From Acidobacteriota bacterium (GTDB taxonomy: Bacteria > Acidobacteriota > Vicinamibacteria > Vicinamibacterales > UBA8438): a stretch of 38,253 nt of DNA. The stretch covers positions 1 through 38,253 of the forward strand of contig VXME01000006.1 of the NCBI GenBank assembly GCA_009861545.1, read 5' to 3'. The notes below the pieces were generated by a model that saw only the letters and a program-made list of their open reading frames with translations, did not search any database and had not been told where the DNA came from. This document shows positions 23,083 to 32,613 of the stretch, one piece after another; position 1 is the first letter of the stretch; each line of letters starts with the position of its first letter. Position numbers and translations under genes: made by a program.

Positions 23083-25269
23083 ATGGTTCGAATGAGCGCG
23101 CCTGTCGGCTGGATGACCACGGGGCTCGGATGCATGTCGCTCGGCGTCTTCCTGGCCCTGTCGGCGTCCATCGAGATCGGGATGGCAATCGTCCTGCTCG
23201 GCTCCGGCGCGGTCGGCTTTGCGCTGGGCCTCACGCGGTCCCACGCCGCCGACCGCGCGCTCGTGGCCGAGGTCGAGCGGCAGATTGACGAAAAGCGCGC
23301 CCGGGACCTGCGCGAGGCGGAGGAGCGGTGGCGCGCCGAGGGCGTCTCACCGCTCGAGCAGTCCTACCGCGCGCTCCTGCGGCCGGGCGCTACCGAACGG
23401 ACGGAGCCGCTGCCGGAGTTGGACGCGCGCCTTGGAGAGCTGATCCAGGCCCGCTGCGAGCGCGTGTGGCAGGGAATTCGGGAGCGGCGGTACGTGTACG
23501 AGAAGAACGGGCGAATCGTCGGCCTCGATGGGGGGGCAATCTTCGCCGAGCTTCGTGACGTCGTGAAGGAAGTCGCCCGTTTGTACAAGCGGGACGGAGA
23601 CCGAGCCGAGCTGGAGGTACGCATCGGCGACGTCGCGCTGAGCGCCCGTTCCGTCATTGCCGAGCTCCTGCAGGCAGTGCGGCAGACACCGATTGTGGAC
23701 GTCGCCGGCTGGACCGTGGCGGAAGTCGTGACGGCGCTCGAGCGAGTGCAGAAGGTGCGGCATCTCTACCGGAAGGTCACGCCCTGGAAGCACTACGTGT
23801 CGGGCCTGACGCTGGGCTTGCGCATCGTCATGGGCGCCAACCCGGTCACGCTGGCAGCCTGGACCATCGGCCAGGAGGCGGCCACGCGGATCGGGGGACA
23901 TGTCCTCAAGACGTACGGCGAGGTCTGGTTGAAGGAGCTCTTCGAGGGGTCCGTTGCCCTGGTCTATCTGCGTGCGGCGCGCATGTACGACCCGCAGCAG
24001 ACGTATCGGAGCGCCGACTGGCTGGCGCTCGTCGATGCGCTTCGCATCCACCGGCGCGTGCCGGGCATCGATCGGAACCGCAGGCTCCTGCTCGACTGCA
24101 TCCTGCGCGCGCAGATTCCAGACGAGTTCGCGAAACTGGCCCTGCTGCGCGCCCTCGCCGCCGACGCCGAGCCGGACCTCACACTGACGCCGACGGTCGA
24201 CCTCGCGTCGTTGGCGCCGGCGCAGCGACGCGCGGTCGCCGACTGTCTCGCCGCGATCCTGCAGAACATGCACGGATTGAACGAGAAGCAGGCCAGCGAG
24301 GAGATAGAGGCCATCGAGAAGCGGCTGTCGATCAGCTTGCCGCGCGACGAGTGGAGCGGCGGCGCAAGCCGTGCGGAGGTGCGGATCGACGCGGGTCTCG
24401 TCCGGCTCGCAGAGTTGGCGCGCGACCGATGTCGACTCGACATCGAGGAGGCTCGAGACGCGCTCGCCGGGAGTGTGTTCGCGGCGGCAGCGACAAAGCG
24501 ACTCGGTGGCGTTGATGCGCACCGGGCACGGCTGGACCAGGTGCTGACGATGGTCTTCGACGGCGGTGACCGCGATGGGGTCTCTTTCGCCACGGGTGAA
24601 CGATACCTTGTCGATCCGCTGCGCGTGCTGGTCGGCGATCCTCTGGCAGAGCCGCTGGCCGCGTCCATCGCGGATCTGATGGCCTCCGAAGGCCCGACGG
24701 GCTGGCAGGTCGACCACGACCACCTGGTGCTGGACAACGTGTCCGTGCTGCTTCCCGACCGCAAGCAAGTCGAAACGCTCTGGTCGAAGTACCTGAAGGC
24801 GGTTGAGTCCCGACTGCGCGGTCGCCTTCTGTACGGGAAACTGTCGACCGTCCCGCCGGTGTCGGCGCCGACGGTCCTGCGGCAGATCGGCAGCCAGGAG
24901 TTCCCGGCGCGCGATGACCGGACTGCCGCGCCCGTTCCGCCTCCCGCGCCTTGGCCGGTGGCGGTGTTCGAGGCGGAGGACGGCAGCGCGCGGGCGCGGT
25001 GGGTGTTGCTGTTCATCGACCGCGTCGTTGTCGGCGTTGTGCCGAGGCAGGAACTCGCGATTGACGTTGGGGAGCCGCGGACCCATCGGAAGGAAGATGT
25101 CCGTTTCGGGCGCTGGTCCGGCTACGTGACCGATTCCCTCGTGCTCCATTGCGGTGAGCAGCGTCTGACTATCGAAGGCCCTGTGATGGGGAGCTTCATC
25201 GGCCACTTCGGACCCGTGCTCCAGGCGCTGGACCTCGATGCCGGCGCGCTCGAGGTCATCAACCCATGA
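23083..25269 (+). CDS. membrane-anchored protein of unknown family (728 aa), coupled to an AAA/nuclease gene
   Basis: ATG at 23083 follows AAGGAG at 23067-23072; the frame is open upstream to 22660 but over the pseudogene. Two adjacent transmembrane helices (about residues 9-28 and 30-50) anchor it. A charged, probably coiled-coil stretch follows (VERQIDEKRARDLREAEERW). The large soluble part has helical segments and a hydrophobic Gly-rich stretch at 237-272 (VSGLTLGLRIVMGANPV). A conserved-looking element, ADWLALVDALRIHRRVPGI, recurs as a relic at 16087. I recognise no catalytic motif. Its stop overlaps the start of the AAA-ATPase/nuclease gene by four bases (ATGA, 25266-25269), so the two are translated together. 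Confidence 0.8.
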   Translation: MVRMSAPVGWMTTGLGCMSLGVFLALSASIEIGMAIVLLGSGAVGFALGLTRSHAADRALVAEVERQIDEKRARDLREAEERWRAEGVSPLEQSYRALLRPGATERTEPLPELDARLGELIQARCERVWQGIRERRYVYEKNGRIVGLDGGAIFAELRDVVKEVARLYKRDGDRAELEVRIGDVALSARSVIAELLQAVRQTPIVDVAGWTVAEVVTALERVQKVRHLYRKVTPWKHYVSGLTLGLRIVMGANPVTLAAWTIGQEAATRIGGHVLKTYGEVWLKELFEGSVALVYLRAARMYDPQQTYRSADWLALVDALRIHRRVPGIDRNRRLLLDCILRAQIPDEFAKLALLRALAADAEPDLTLTPTVDLASLAPAQRRAVADCLAAILQNMHGLNEKQASEEIEAIEKRLSISLPRDEWSGGASRAEVRIDAGLVRLAELARDRCRLDIEEARDALAGSVFAAAATKRLGGVDAHRARLDQVLTMVFDGGDRDGVSFATGERYLVDPLRVLVGDPLAEPLAASIADLMASEGPTGWQVDHDHLVLDNVSVLLPDRKQVETLWSKYLKAVESRLRGRLLYGKLSTVPPVSAPTVLRQIGSQEFPARDDRTAAPVPPPAPWPVAVFEAEDGSARARWVLLFIDRVVVGVVPRQELAIDVGEPRTHRKEDVRFGRWSGYVTDSLVLHCGEQRLTIEGPVMGSFIGHFGPVLQALDLDAGALEVINP

Positions 25270-26813
25270 CCAGACGCAGACTCCCGATCGGGTTGCAGAC
25301 CCTCCGCGAGTTGCGCGAAGAGGACTGCTACTACGTCGACAAGACCGGCTTCATCGCCCGACTGGTAGACGAGGGCAAGCACTACTTCCTGTCGCGCCCG
25401 CGGCGGTTCGGCAAGAGCCTTTTCCTGGACACCCTCAAGGAGCTGTTCGAGGGCAACGAGGCGCTGTTCACCGGTTTGCACATCCACGACCGCTGGGACT
25501 GGTCGCTCCGCCATCCGGTCGTGCGACTCGACTTCGGTGCCGGACACTTCGGCGAGTCCGGCTACGTGCATACCAATACGATGGCGCAACTGGCGGCGGC
25601 CGGGCAGGATGCCGGGGTCACGGTAGGGCACGACACCGCGCCCGAGCGGCTCCGCGACCTGCTTCGGACGCTGCACGCGAAGACCGGCCGGCGCGTGGTG
25701 GTCTTGGTCGACGAATACGACAAGCCGATTCTGGACGCTCTCGATACGGCCGACGTCGCTCGGGCGAACCGCAACTACCTGCGGGGTCTGTACTCGACCA
25801 TCAAGTCCAGCGACGCGCACGTTCGCTTCACGTTTCTCACAGGGGTCAGCAAGTTCTCCAAGGTGAGCGTGTTCTCCGGCCTCAACAACCTGACCGACAT
25901 CACCCTCGATCCCTGCTACTCCGCAATCTGCGGCTATACCGAGGAGGACCTGGACGCGGTGTTCGCTCCAGAACTGCCGGGGCTGGACCGGGAGCGGGTC
26001 CGGGACTGGTACAACGGTTACAACTGGCTGGGGCCGGAGAAGGTCTACAACCCGTTCGACATCCTGCTGTTGTTCCGCCGACGCAGGTTCGCGGCTCACT
26101 GGTTCGAGAGCGCCACGCCGACGTTTCTCGTGGAAACGCTGTTCCGGCGCCGGGTCAGTACGCTGTCGCTGGACGGGATGCTGACGAGCAGCGAACTCCT
26201 CTCCTCGTTCGACGTGGAAGCCATCGCCACCGAGGCGCTGCTGTTCCAGACCGGCTACCTGACGATCAAGCACGTGCGGGACCGGGGCGGCGTCCGCCGC
26301 TACCGGCTGGGTTACCCGAACCGGGAAGTTCGGCAGAGCCTGAACGAGAGCCTGCTGCGGCTTCTCGTGCAGGATTCGACGCACCAGACCGCCAACAGCG
26401 ACCGCCTGTACGACCTGCTGGAGGCCAACGACTTCGCGGGGCTGGAGACGCTGTTCCAGGCCTTCTTCGCGAGCATCCCCTACGAGTGGTACACGAACAA
26501 CGACATCGCCGCTTACGAGGGCTACTACGCGAGCGTCTTCTATTCCTACTTCGCGGCGACGGGGTTCGACATCACGGTCGAGGATTCGAGCAACCGAGGT
26601 CGCGCGGACATGGCGGTGAGGTTCGGGGGCAACGTCTACCTGTTCGAGTTCAAGGTGGTGGAGCAGGCGACCGACGGCGCCGCGCTGGCGCAGCTCAAGG
26701 AGCGGGGCTACGCGGACAAGTATGGTGCCTCCGGTGAACTCATCCACCTGATCGGTGTGGAGTTCAGCAGGGAGACACGCAACGTGACCGCGTTCGAGGT
26801 AGAGACGGCTTGA
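25266..26813 (+). CDS. AAA-ATPase-like / PD-(D/E)XK nuclease protein (515 aa)
   Basis: This is the architecture of the AAA-ATPase_like plus PDDEXK_9 (DUF1703) family. Walker A is RPRRFGKS (residues 44-51) and Walker B is VVVLVDEYDKP with Asp149/Glu150. The sensor-like segment FTFLTGVSKFSKVSVFSGLN is characteristic. The C-terminal nuclease has Asp448 in RGRADMAV and Glu461/Lys463 in LFEFKVVE, the D...ExK site. All key residues are present, so both domains may be active. The family is widespread, multi-copy in many genomes, and its role is not established; defence or mobile-element functions have been suggested. Here it is translationally coupled to the membrane protein upstream. Confidence 0.92.
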   Translation: MTRRRLPIGLQTLRELREEDCYYVDKTGFIARLVDEGKHYFLSRPRRFGKSLFLDTLKELFEGNEALFTGLHIHDRWDWSLRHPVVRLDFGAGHFGESGYVHTNTMAQLAAAGQDAGVTVGHDTAPERLRDLLRTLHAKTGRRVVVLVDEYDKPILDALDTADVARANRNYLRGLYSTIKSSDAHVRFTFLTGVSKFSKVSVFSGLNNLTDITLDPCYSAICGYTEEDLDAVFAPELPGLDRERVRDWYNGYNWLGPEKVYNPFDILLLFRRRRFAAHWFESATPTFLVETLFRRRVSTLSLDGMLTSSELLSSFDVEAIATEALLFQTGYLTIKHVRDRGGVRRYRLGYPNREVRQSLNESLLRLLVQDSTHQTANSDRLYDLLEANDFAGLETLFQAFFASIPYEWYTNNDIAAYEGYYASVFYSYFAATGFDITVEDSSNRGRADMAVRFGGNVYLFEFKVVEQATDGAALAQLKERGYADKYGASGELIHLIGVEFSRETRNVTAFEVETA

Positions 26814-26854
26814 GCCCTGGTCTCGATTTCGTCGTGGCGATGACTTGCCTGCCG

Positions 26855-28636
26855 TCAGCAGGACACGCAGTTGTCGTTGTTCACCGCGCCGAGGCCCTCC
26901 AGGTAGCCCAGCGTCTCGGGGAACGGCAGCGTCCGCTGGTACGGCCCGTTCGCCATGTCGGCCGTGGTCTGGCCGCGGCGGCTGATTGCCATGACGTCGG
27001 CGCCCTTCTCGACGAGGTAGCGCACCAGCTCCGTGTCGCCGCGCGCGGCGGCGTGGTGGAGCGCGTTGTAGCCGTCGTGGTCGCGGGCGTTGACGTCGAC
27101 GCCCACTTCCTCGATCAGGTACTGCACCGACGGCATCCAGCCGTCCGGCACGTGCCGGTGGGCGTTCGACTCGAAGCCCTCCCCGTAGCCGACGCCCGAG
27201 GCGGCGTGGAGCGGCCAGACGCCGGGACCGCCGGGGACGGCCGGCGGCAGCCCGGAGGGATCCGGGAAGTTGTCGTCCCTGCGCCGCCGCGGCTCGGGCG
27301 CCCGCGTCGGGATGTTCGGATCCGCGCCGTGGGCCATCAGCAGCTTCATCGCCGCGACGTCGGTGGCGTAGGCGGCCCGCCAGAACGGGGTGGCGCCGTC
27401 GACGCTCTCCGAGCAGCAGTGGTTGTACGACATGTACCAGAGGTGGTTGTTGGTCCGCACGTTCGGGTTCGCGCCGGCCTCGAGCAGCGCCTCCATGACG
27501 TCGAGGTAGGTGGCCTCCTGCTGGTCGTGGGCGCGGGGCTGCGGGTAGCGGGCCCGCGGCGCCCACTGCAGGTTGAGCGCGGCGAACAGCGGCGTGGCGC
27601 CGCCGTCGGTGGCGATGTTCGGGTCGGCGCCCCGTTCGATGAGGCGCAACGCCAGGTCGAAGTGCCCGTTCATCGTGGCGATCTGCAGCGGGCTCGTGTG
27701 GTCGCCGCTCACGCGGTCGACGTCGGCGCCGGCGTAGACCAGCGCCATCGCCACGTCGATGTGGCCCTGGCGGGCGGCGTGCAGCAGCGCGGTCAGGCCG
27801 CCCTGCCGGCCGACGCGCTCGGTGTAGTCGCGGGGCGTTCCGCGGGAGAGCCGGCGGCCCTCGTTGTCCTGCTTCGCGGTTTCGGGGAACGCCTGCACCC
27901 GCCGGGCCGCCCGGATCGCGGCCTGGACCTGGCTGGCGGTAGGCTGCCAGCCCGTCTGTTCGTGCGGCGGCGCGGCGGCCCGGAACCCGTCCAGCACCTC
28001 CTGGCGCCGGTAGGCGGCGGCACGGTCCTCCGCGTCGAGGGCGGGCAGATCGACCACCCGGGTCGCGATCTCCAGGCCCGCGCCCCGCTCCATCAGCACG
28101 GTCACCGGGCCGACCCGGTTGGACGCCGCCGCGAACATCAGCGGCGTCTGGCCCCAGGTGCTCTCCCGCACGTCGATGTTCGCCCCGTGGTCCAGCAGGG
28201 CCGCCACCGCCTCGGCGCTGCCCGCCTGCGCGGCCAGATGCAGGGCGGTCGCCCCGCTGGTCGTGGCTGCGTGCGGGTCGGCGCCGGCTTCCAGCAGCGC
28301 GCGGAGGACGCCGGGCTGTCCGGAGCGACTGCCGACGTGCAGCGGCGTATGCTGTCCGATGCGGGTGGTGGCCTCCAGGTGGGCGCCCGCGTAGATGAGC
28401 GTCTCGGCCAGCTCGACGTCGCTTCGCATCGCCGCCCAGTGCAGCGCCGTCATGCCGTCGGCCTGCGCGGTCTGGACGTCGACGCCCCGCTGCAGCAGGC
28501 TTCGCACCGCTTCGACGTCGCCCCGGCTCGCCGCGTCGGCCACCGGCGCGTCCGCCGGCGCCGCCGCCAGCACCGCGAGAAGGACGGGTGCGGCACACAA
28601 CGCCGCCGTGAATCCCCAGCGCAGCGATCCGTTCAT
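26855..28636 (-). CDS. exported ankyrin-repeat protein (593 aa), second cassette
   Basis: ATG at 28636 follows GGAG. A signal peptide (residues 1-29, MNGSLRWGFTAALCAAPVLL) leads into ankyrin repeats, for example GMTALHWAAMRSDVELAETL, ATALHLAAQAGSAEAVAALL and GYNALHHAAARGDTELVRYL. They are split by a 110-residue linker rich in Arg/Gln/Ala and by a Pro-rich insert (EPRRRRDDNFPDPSGLPP). It ends in NNDNCVSC. It is larger than the ankyrin protein of the first cassette and lies at the downstream end of the DUF1592/DUF1552 pair rather than upstream. Confidence 0.9.
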   Translation of the reverse strand: MNGSLRWGFTAALCAAPVLLAVLAAAPADAPVADAASRGDVEAVRSLLQRGVDVQTAQADGMTALHWAAMRSDVELAETLIYAGAHLEATTRIGQHTPLHVGSRSGQPGVLRALLEAGADPHAATTSGATALHLAAQAGSAEAVAALLDHGANIDVRESTWGQTPLMFAAASNRVGPVTVLMERGAGLEIATRVVDLPALDAEDRAAAYRRQEVLDGFRAAAPPHEQTGWQPTASQVQAAIRAARRVQAFPETAKQDNEGRRLSRGTPRDYTERVGRQGGLTALLHAARQGHIDVAMALVYAGADVDRVSGDHTSPLQIATMNGHFDLALRLIERGADPNIATDGGATPLFAALNLQWAPRARYPQPRAHDQQEATYLDVMEALLEAGANPNVRTNNHLWYMSYNHCCSESVDGATPFWRAAYATDVAAMKLLMAHGADPNIPTRAPEPRRRRDDNFPDPSGLPPAVPGGPGVWPLHAASGVGYGEGFESNAHRHVPDGWMPSVQYLIEEVGVDVNARDHDGYNALHHAAARGDTELVRYLVEKGADVMAISRRGQTTADMANGPYQRTLPFPETLGYLEGLGAVNNDNCVSC

Positions 28637-28730
28637 GACTCTTCTCCAGAAGGCCGGCATCCGACGACCGGGTCGGATGCCGGTGGCAAAGCGCGAACTC
28701 CCGCGTCTTCCGTACTGCCCGATTGCGCGC

Positions 28731-30119
28731 TCAGACGTTGAGCGCGAGCTCGCCCGTGCTGTCGCCGAAGCTGGCCCGGTCGTCGTGCCCGAGCGCGTGC
28801 AGCAGGGTGAGCATGGCGTTCGCCATCGGCGTTCCCTCGTCCGCCCGCACGTGACGTCCGCCCGCCAGCCGGCCGTTGGCGTGGCCGAAGACGATGAGCG
28901 GGCAGCGCTTGTGGTTGTGCAGGTTGGGGTCGCCCATCCCGGAACCGTAGAGGATGACGCTCTTGTCGAGCAGGTTCGTGTCGCCCTCTACGGTGCTCTT
29001 CAGCTTGTCGAGGAGGTACGGGAGCAGGCTCACGTGGTAGCGGTTGATCTTGTTGAACTCGAGGATCCCTTCCTCGTTGCCGCCGTGGTGCGAGGCCGAG
29101 TGGAACGGCCTGTCGGTCTCGCTCAACGGGTACACCCGGCCCGACGCGTCGCGGCCCATCTTGAACGAGAAGACGCGTGTCACGTCGCTCTCGAAGGCGA
29201 GCGCCTGCACGTCGAACATCAGCTTCACGTGCTCGTCGAACGAGTCGGGCACGCCGGCCGGGGCCTCGGGCAGCTCCCGGGTCTCGCCGTTCATGTTGCG
29301 TTCCTCGACCCGCTGGATGCGCCGCTCGATCTCGCGGATGTTGTCCAGGTAGCGCTCCATTCGCCGGCGATCCGTCGGTCCGAGCTCGCGCGTCAACTGC
29401 GCGACCCGCGACGTCATCCAGTCCAGGATGCTCGCGTCCGTCTTCCGCCGCGCGGCGCGCTCCTCGGCCGTGCCGCCCACGCCGAAGAGCTGCTCGAAGG
29501 CCACCCGCGGCGAGCGGGTCACCGGGAGCGGCTCGGTCGGCGAGGCCCAACTGATCGAGTCGGTGTAGACGCAGGTGTAGCCGTAGGCGCAGCCGCCCGC
29601 CTGGTCGACGTTCTCGATGCAGAGCTGCATCGACGGCAGCGGCGTGTCCTGCCCGAACCGCTGCGCGTGGAGCTGGTCCAGGGAGGTTCCGGCGCGGACG
29701 TCCGAACCCTGGGTCTGCTTCGGATGCGACTGGGTCAGGAAGACCGAGCTGGTCCGGAAGTGGTCGCCGCCGATCTCGGGAGGCGAGAACGCCTCGGCCA
29801 TCCCGACGTCGGTGTCGCTGATGATGGTCAGGTGCTCGCGGTACGGCTCCAGCGAGCTGAGGGCGCCCTTGCTCAGGTCGAAGTGGCGGCCCGACTCGGC
29901 CGGGGCCCACAGGTGCTGCGTGCCGCCCCAGGCGTTGGAGCCCGCGGCGCCGTGCACCATCTCCATGCAGACCAGACGGGTCGGATCGAGCGCCGCCCGG
30001 GTGGTCGCCGATACCCGTCCCGCCGGATGCATCGCATCCAGGAAGGGCAGGGCGAGCGAGGCGGCGCCGACGTCACGGAGAAACGTACGCCGAGGAATGT
30101 GCTTGCCAGTGATGTACAT
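28731..30119 (-). CDS. DUF1552 family protein, Tat-exported (462 aa), second cassette
   Basis: ATG at 30119 begins MYITGKHIPRRTFLRDVGAA, a twin-arginine signal. Family features match the first copy: TQGSDVRAGTSLDQLHAQRF, ISWASPTEPLPVTRSPRVAF, IREIERRIQRVEERN, HKRCPLIVFGHANGRLAGG and the closing GDSTGELALNV. Between this start and the stop of the diheme gene (30163) are 43 bases, so the pair is an operon but, unlike the first cassette, is not overlapped. Reaction unknown; partner assignment rests on gene order and family habit. Confidence 0.9.
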   Translation of the reverse strand: MYITGKHIPRRTFLRDVGAASLALPFLDAMHPAGRVSATTRAALDPTRLVCMEMVHGAAGSNAWGGTQHLWAPAESGRHFDLSKGALSSLEPYREHLTIISDTDVGMAEAFSPPEIGGDHFRTSSVFLTQSHPKQTQGSDVRAGTSLDQLHAQRFGQDTPLPSMQLCIENVDQAGGCAYGYTCVYTDSISWASPTEPLPVTRSPRVAFEQLFGVGGTAEERAARRKTDASILDWMTSRVAQLTRELGPTDRRRMERYLDNIREIERRIQRVEERNMNGETRELPEAPAGVPDSFDEHVKLMFDVQALAFESDVTRVFSFKMGRDASGRVYPLSETDRPFHSASHHGGNEEGILEFNKINRYHVSLLPYLLDKLKSTVEGDTNLLDKSVILYGSGMGDPNLHNHKRCPLIVFGHANGRLAGGRHVRADEGTPMANAMLTLLHALGHDDRASFGDSTGELALNV

Positions 30120-30162
30120 GAATCTGTCTCCCACCTGTGTCTGTCGGTCCGTCTCCCGGCAG

Positions 30163-32613
30163 TTACTGTGCTTCGGTCGTGTCGCCGTCGGTTTCCGCCC
30201 GCTGCATCCGGAACGCGGGGCTGTTGATGACGCCGAGGATGAACGAGGACATGCGGTAGTCGTTGTCGCGCGCCGCCGCGGTGATGGCCCGGACGGTCGG
30301 CATGTCGTAGTGTTCGACGCGCCGGCCGAGCGCGTAGGCCATCAGGTTCTCGGCGAACGTGCGGGCCAGCGAATCCGGGAGCGCGAGCAGCGCTCCGCGC
30401 AGATCCTGCGGGGTGGACACCTCGGTCCCGTCCCACATCTGGCCGCGCGTGTCGAGGGGCATGCCGTTCTCGCGGATCCGCCACTTGCCGATGACGTCGA
30501 AGTTGTCCAGCGCGAGGCCGAGCGGATCCATGAACCGATGGCAGGCGTTGCAGGTCGGATTCGTCCGGTGAATCTCCATCCGCTCGCGCGTCGTCAGCGA
30601 CCGGCCGTCGATGACCGTGGCCGTTTCGTCGAGGTCGGGCACGGCCGGCGGCGGCGGCGGCGGCGGCACGCCGAGGACCACTTCCATCACCCACTTGCCC
30701 CGCAGTACCGGCGACGTGCGGTTGGCCATCGACGTGAGCATGAGGACGGAGCCGTGACCGAACAGGCCCCGCCGCCGGTCGTCGGCGAGGCGGACGCGCC
30801 GGAACTGCGGTCCCGCGACGTTCGGCAGGCCGTAGTGCCGGGCCAGGCGCTCGTTCACGAATGTGTAGTCGGCCGTGAACAGCTCGAAGAAGCTGCGGTC
30901 CTCGCGCACGAGGCTGTCGAACAGCAGCTCCGTCTCGCGGCGCATCGCGTCGGCGAGCTGCCGGTCGAAATTCGGGAACCAGAAAGCGTCCGGCTGGACC
31001 TGGTCCATGTCCTGCAGGCGCAGCCACAGGGCGGCAAATCGGGCGGCCAGCGATTCCGACCGCGGGTCGGCCAGCATTCTGCGCACCTGCACGTCGAGCA
31101 CGTCCGGGTCCGACAGCTTGTCGTCTGCCGCCAGAGCGACCAGCTCCTCGTCGGGCGGCCCGGCCCAGAGGAAGAACGCGAGGCGCGACGCGAGGGCCAC
31201 GTCCGAGATCCGGTAGTTCTCGCCCGGCTCGACCGTTTCCGCCGGCCGCTCCAGGCGGAACAGGAAGTCCGGGCTGGCCAGCGTCGCCTGCAGCGCCGTC
31301 CGGATCCCGGTCTCCCAGCCGCCGTCGCGGAGGCCCGCCTCGTAGAACGCCATCAGGTCGCCGACGTCCGTCCCGGTCAGCGGCCGGCGGTAGGCGCTCG
31401 TGGCGATGCGCGTGATGATCTCCTCCGCGCAGGGACGCTCGGTCGCGGGGGACGTCGGGCGGCAGGTGAAGACACGCTGGCGGCTCGGCGTTTCCGACAC
31501 GCCGGTCACGTCGTAGGGGCCGTCGACGATGAAGTCGCGCATGTGGGGCAGGGCGGTCACGCCGTACCCCAGGTCGCCGATCTCGGTATCGACGATCGAC
31601 CACTCGTGAGGCGCCAGCACGTCCTCCACCGGTCCTTCGAACTGGCGGACGAACACCGCGGAGACGCGCCTGGGTCCCGCGCGGACGAAGATCGGCTCCT
31701 CAACCTCCAGGTATACGCCGTTGGGGTCGGAGGTCCGCAGCCACTGGTCCATCGCCAGCAGCGCTACCGGTTCGCCGTCGATCGAGATCTCGATCTGCTC
31801 GTTGCGGATGGTCGATCCGGACAGACCGCCGGTGGTCGTGTGCTGGAACGCCATCGTGAAGACGTAGTCGCCGTCGGCGGGGAAGTTGTGCAGCACCGAG
31901 AATCCGCCGCGGCTGCCGTACGGCGCGCCTTCCACCCGGTCCCACTGCGAGTAGGCCCGCGACTTCGAGTAGGTCGTCTGCTTCGGGGCGGCGTTGGGAT
32001 TGCCGATCGCGAGCTGGGCGACCTCGGTCGCGGCTCGCAGGTAGCCGTCGAGCAGCGTCGCCGACAGCATCTGGACGTCGGCGATGTTGTCGAAGTTGGC
32101 GCTCATCGTGTCGAGCGGCAGGTAGTCGCCCGCGTCTATCTGCAACCCCAGCAGGTCGTGGACGGCCCGTTCGTACTCGTACCGGTTCAGGCGTTGGAAG
32201 GTCCGGTAGCCGGGGTTCGGATTGTCCGCGGCCCCCTGGTCCACCACCGATTCCAGCGTCTCGACGAGCGCGGTGAGCGTCCCGGCCGCGGGCCGCCGGA
32301 CGCCCGGCGGGGGCATCATGTTGGCCCGCAGCTTGCGGATCATCTTCTCGGTGCGCGCGGCCTCCTCCGGATTGCTCGCCGCCGTGCCGACGTCGAAGTC
32401 TTCCAGCGAGAGGTTGCCGGTCAGCATGCGGTCGTTGTGGCAGGTCCGGCAGTACCGCTGCACGACCCCGGTCAGCTCCGCGTGGTCGGGGACCGCCTCG
32501 GCGGGCGCGGGAACGGCCTCCTGGGCCGGGGTGCGGGCGGCCGTGTCGACGGACAGGACCGCGGCCGCGAGGAGGACGGCGAGCAGAGCGGCGGGCGCAG
32601 CAAATGTTCTCAT
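30163..32613 (-). CDS. DUF1592/DUF1588/DUF1595/DUF1585-type diheme protein (816 aa), second cassette
   Basis: ATG at 32613 opens a signal peptide (MRTFAAPAALLAVLLAAAV). The frame extends upstream over low-complexity sequence without support, and no strong ribosome site is seen. First heme motif CRTCH at 55-59, followed by KLRANMMPP. Then FQRLNRYEYERAVHDLLGLQ (DUF1587-type), NFDNIADVQMLSATLLDGYL, a beta-rich middle, ASRLAFFLWAGPPDEELVAL (DUF1592/1595), and a second heme motif CNACH at 688-692 in NACHRFMDPLGLALDNFDVI (DUF1588), with DUF1585 last. A run of seven or more prolines (GVPPPPPPPAVPDLDE) precedes the DUF1588 part. Likely exported diheme electron carrier or oxidoreductase. Confidence 0.92.
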   Translation of the reverse strand: MRTFAAPAALLAVLLAAAVLSVDTAARTPAQEAVPAPAEAVPDHAELTGVVQRYCRTCHNDRMLTGNLSLEDFDVGTAASNPEEAARTEKMIRKLRANMMPPPGVRRPAAGTLTALVETLESVVDQGAADNPNPGYRTFQRLNRYEYERAVHDLLGLQIDAGDYLPLDTMSANFDNIADVQMLSATLLDGYLRAATEVAQLAIGNPNAAPKQTTYSKSRAYSQWDRVEGAPYGSRGGFSVLHNFPADGDYVFTMAFQHTTTGGLSGSTIRNEQIEISIDGEPVALLAMDQWLRTSDPNGVYLEVEEPIFVRAGPRRVSAVFVRQFEGPVEDVLAPHEWSIVDTEIGDLGYGVTALPHMRDFIVDGPYDVTGVSETPSRQRVFTCRPTSPATERPCAEEIITRIATSAYRRPLTGTDVGDLMAFYEAGLRDGGWETGIRTALQATLASPDFLFRLERPAETVEPGENYRISDVALASRLAFFLWAGPPDEELVALAADDKLSDPDVLDVQVRRMLADPRSESLAARFAALWLRLQDMDQVQPDAFWFPNFDRQLADAMRRETELLFDSLVREDRSFFELFTADYTFVNERLARHYGLPNVAGPQFRRVRLADDRRRGLFGHGSVLMLTSMANRTSPVLRGKWVMEVVLGVPPPPPPPAVPDLDETATVIDGRSLTTRERMEIHRTNPTCNACHRFMDPLGLALDNFDVIGKWRIRENGMPLDTRGQMWDGTEVSTPQDLRGALLALPDSLARTFAENLMAYALGRRVEHYDMPTVRAITAAARDNDYRMSSFILGVINSPAFRMQRAETDGDTTEAQ

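Noticed and set aside
26848-26862. CCTGC-CGTCA-GCAGG hairpin between convergent genes
   Set aside because: Only a 5-bp stem that covers the ankyrin stop; too weak to call a terminator.
25122-28598. Very long minus-strand open frame of 1158 codons
   Set aside because: It lies antisense to the AAA/nuclease gene and in another frame of the ankyrin gene. The translation is Arg/Ala/Gly/Pro-rich with no domains, as expected of GC-rich shadow frames.
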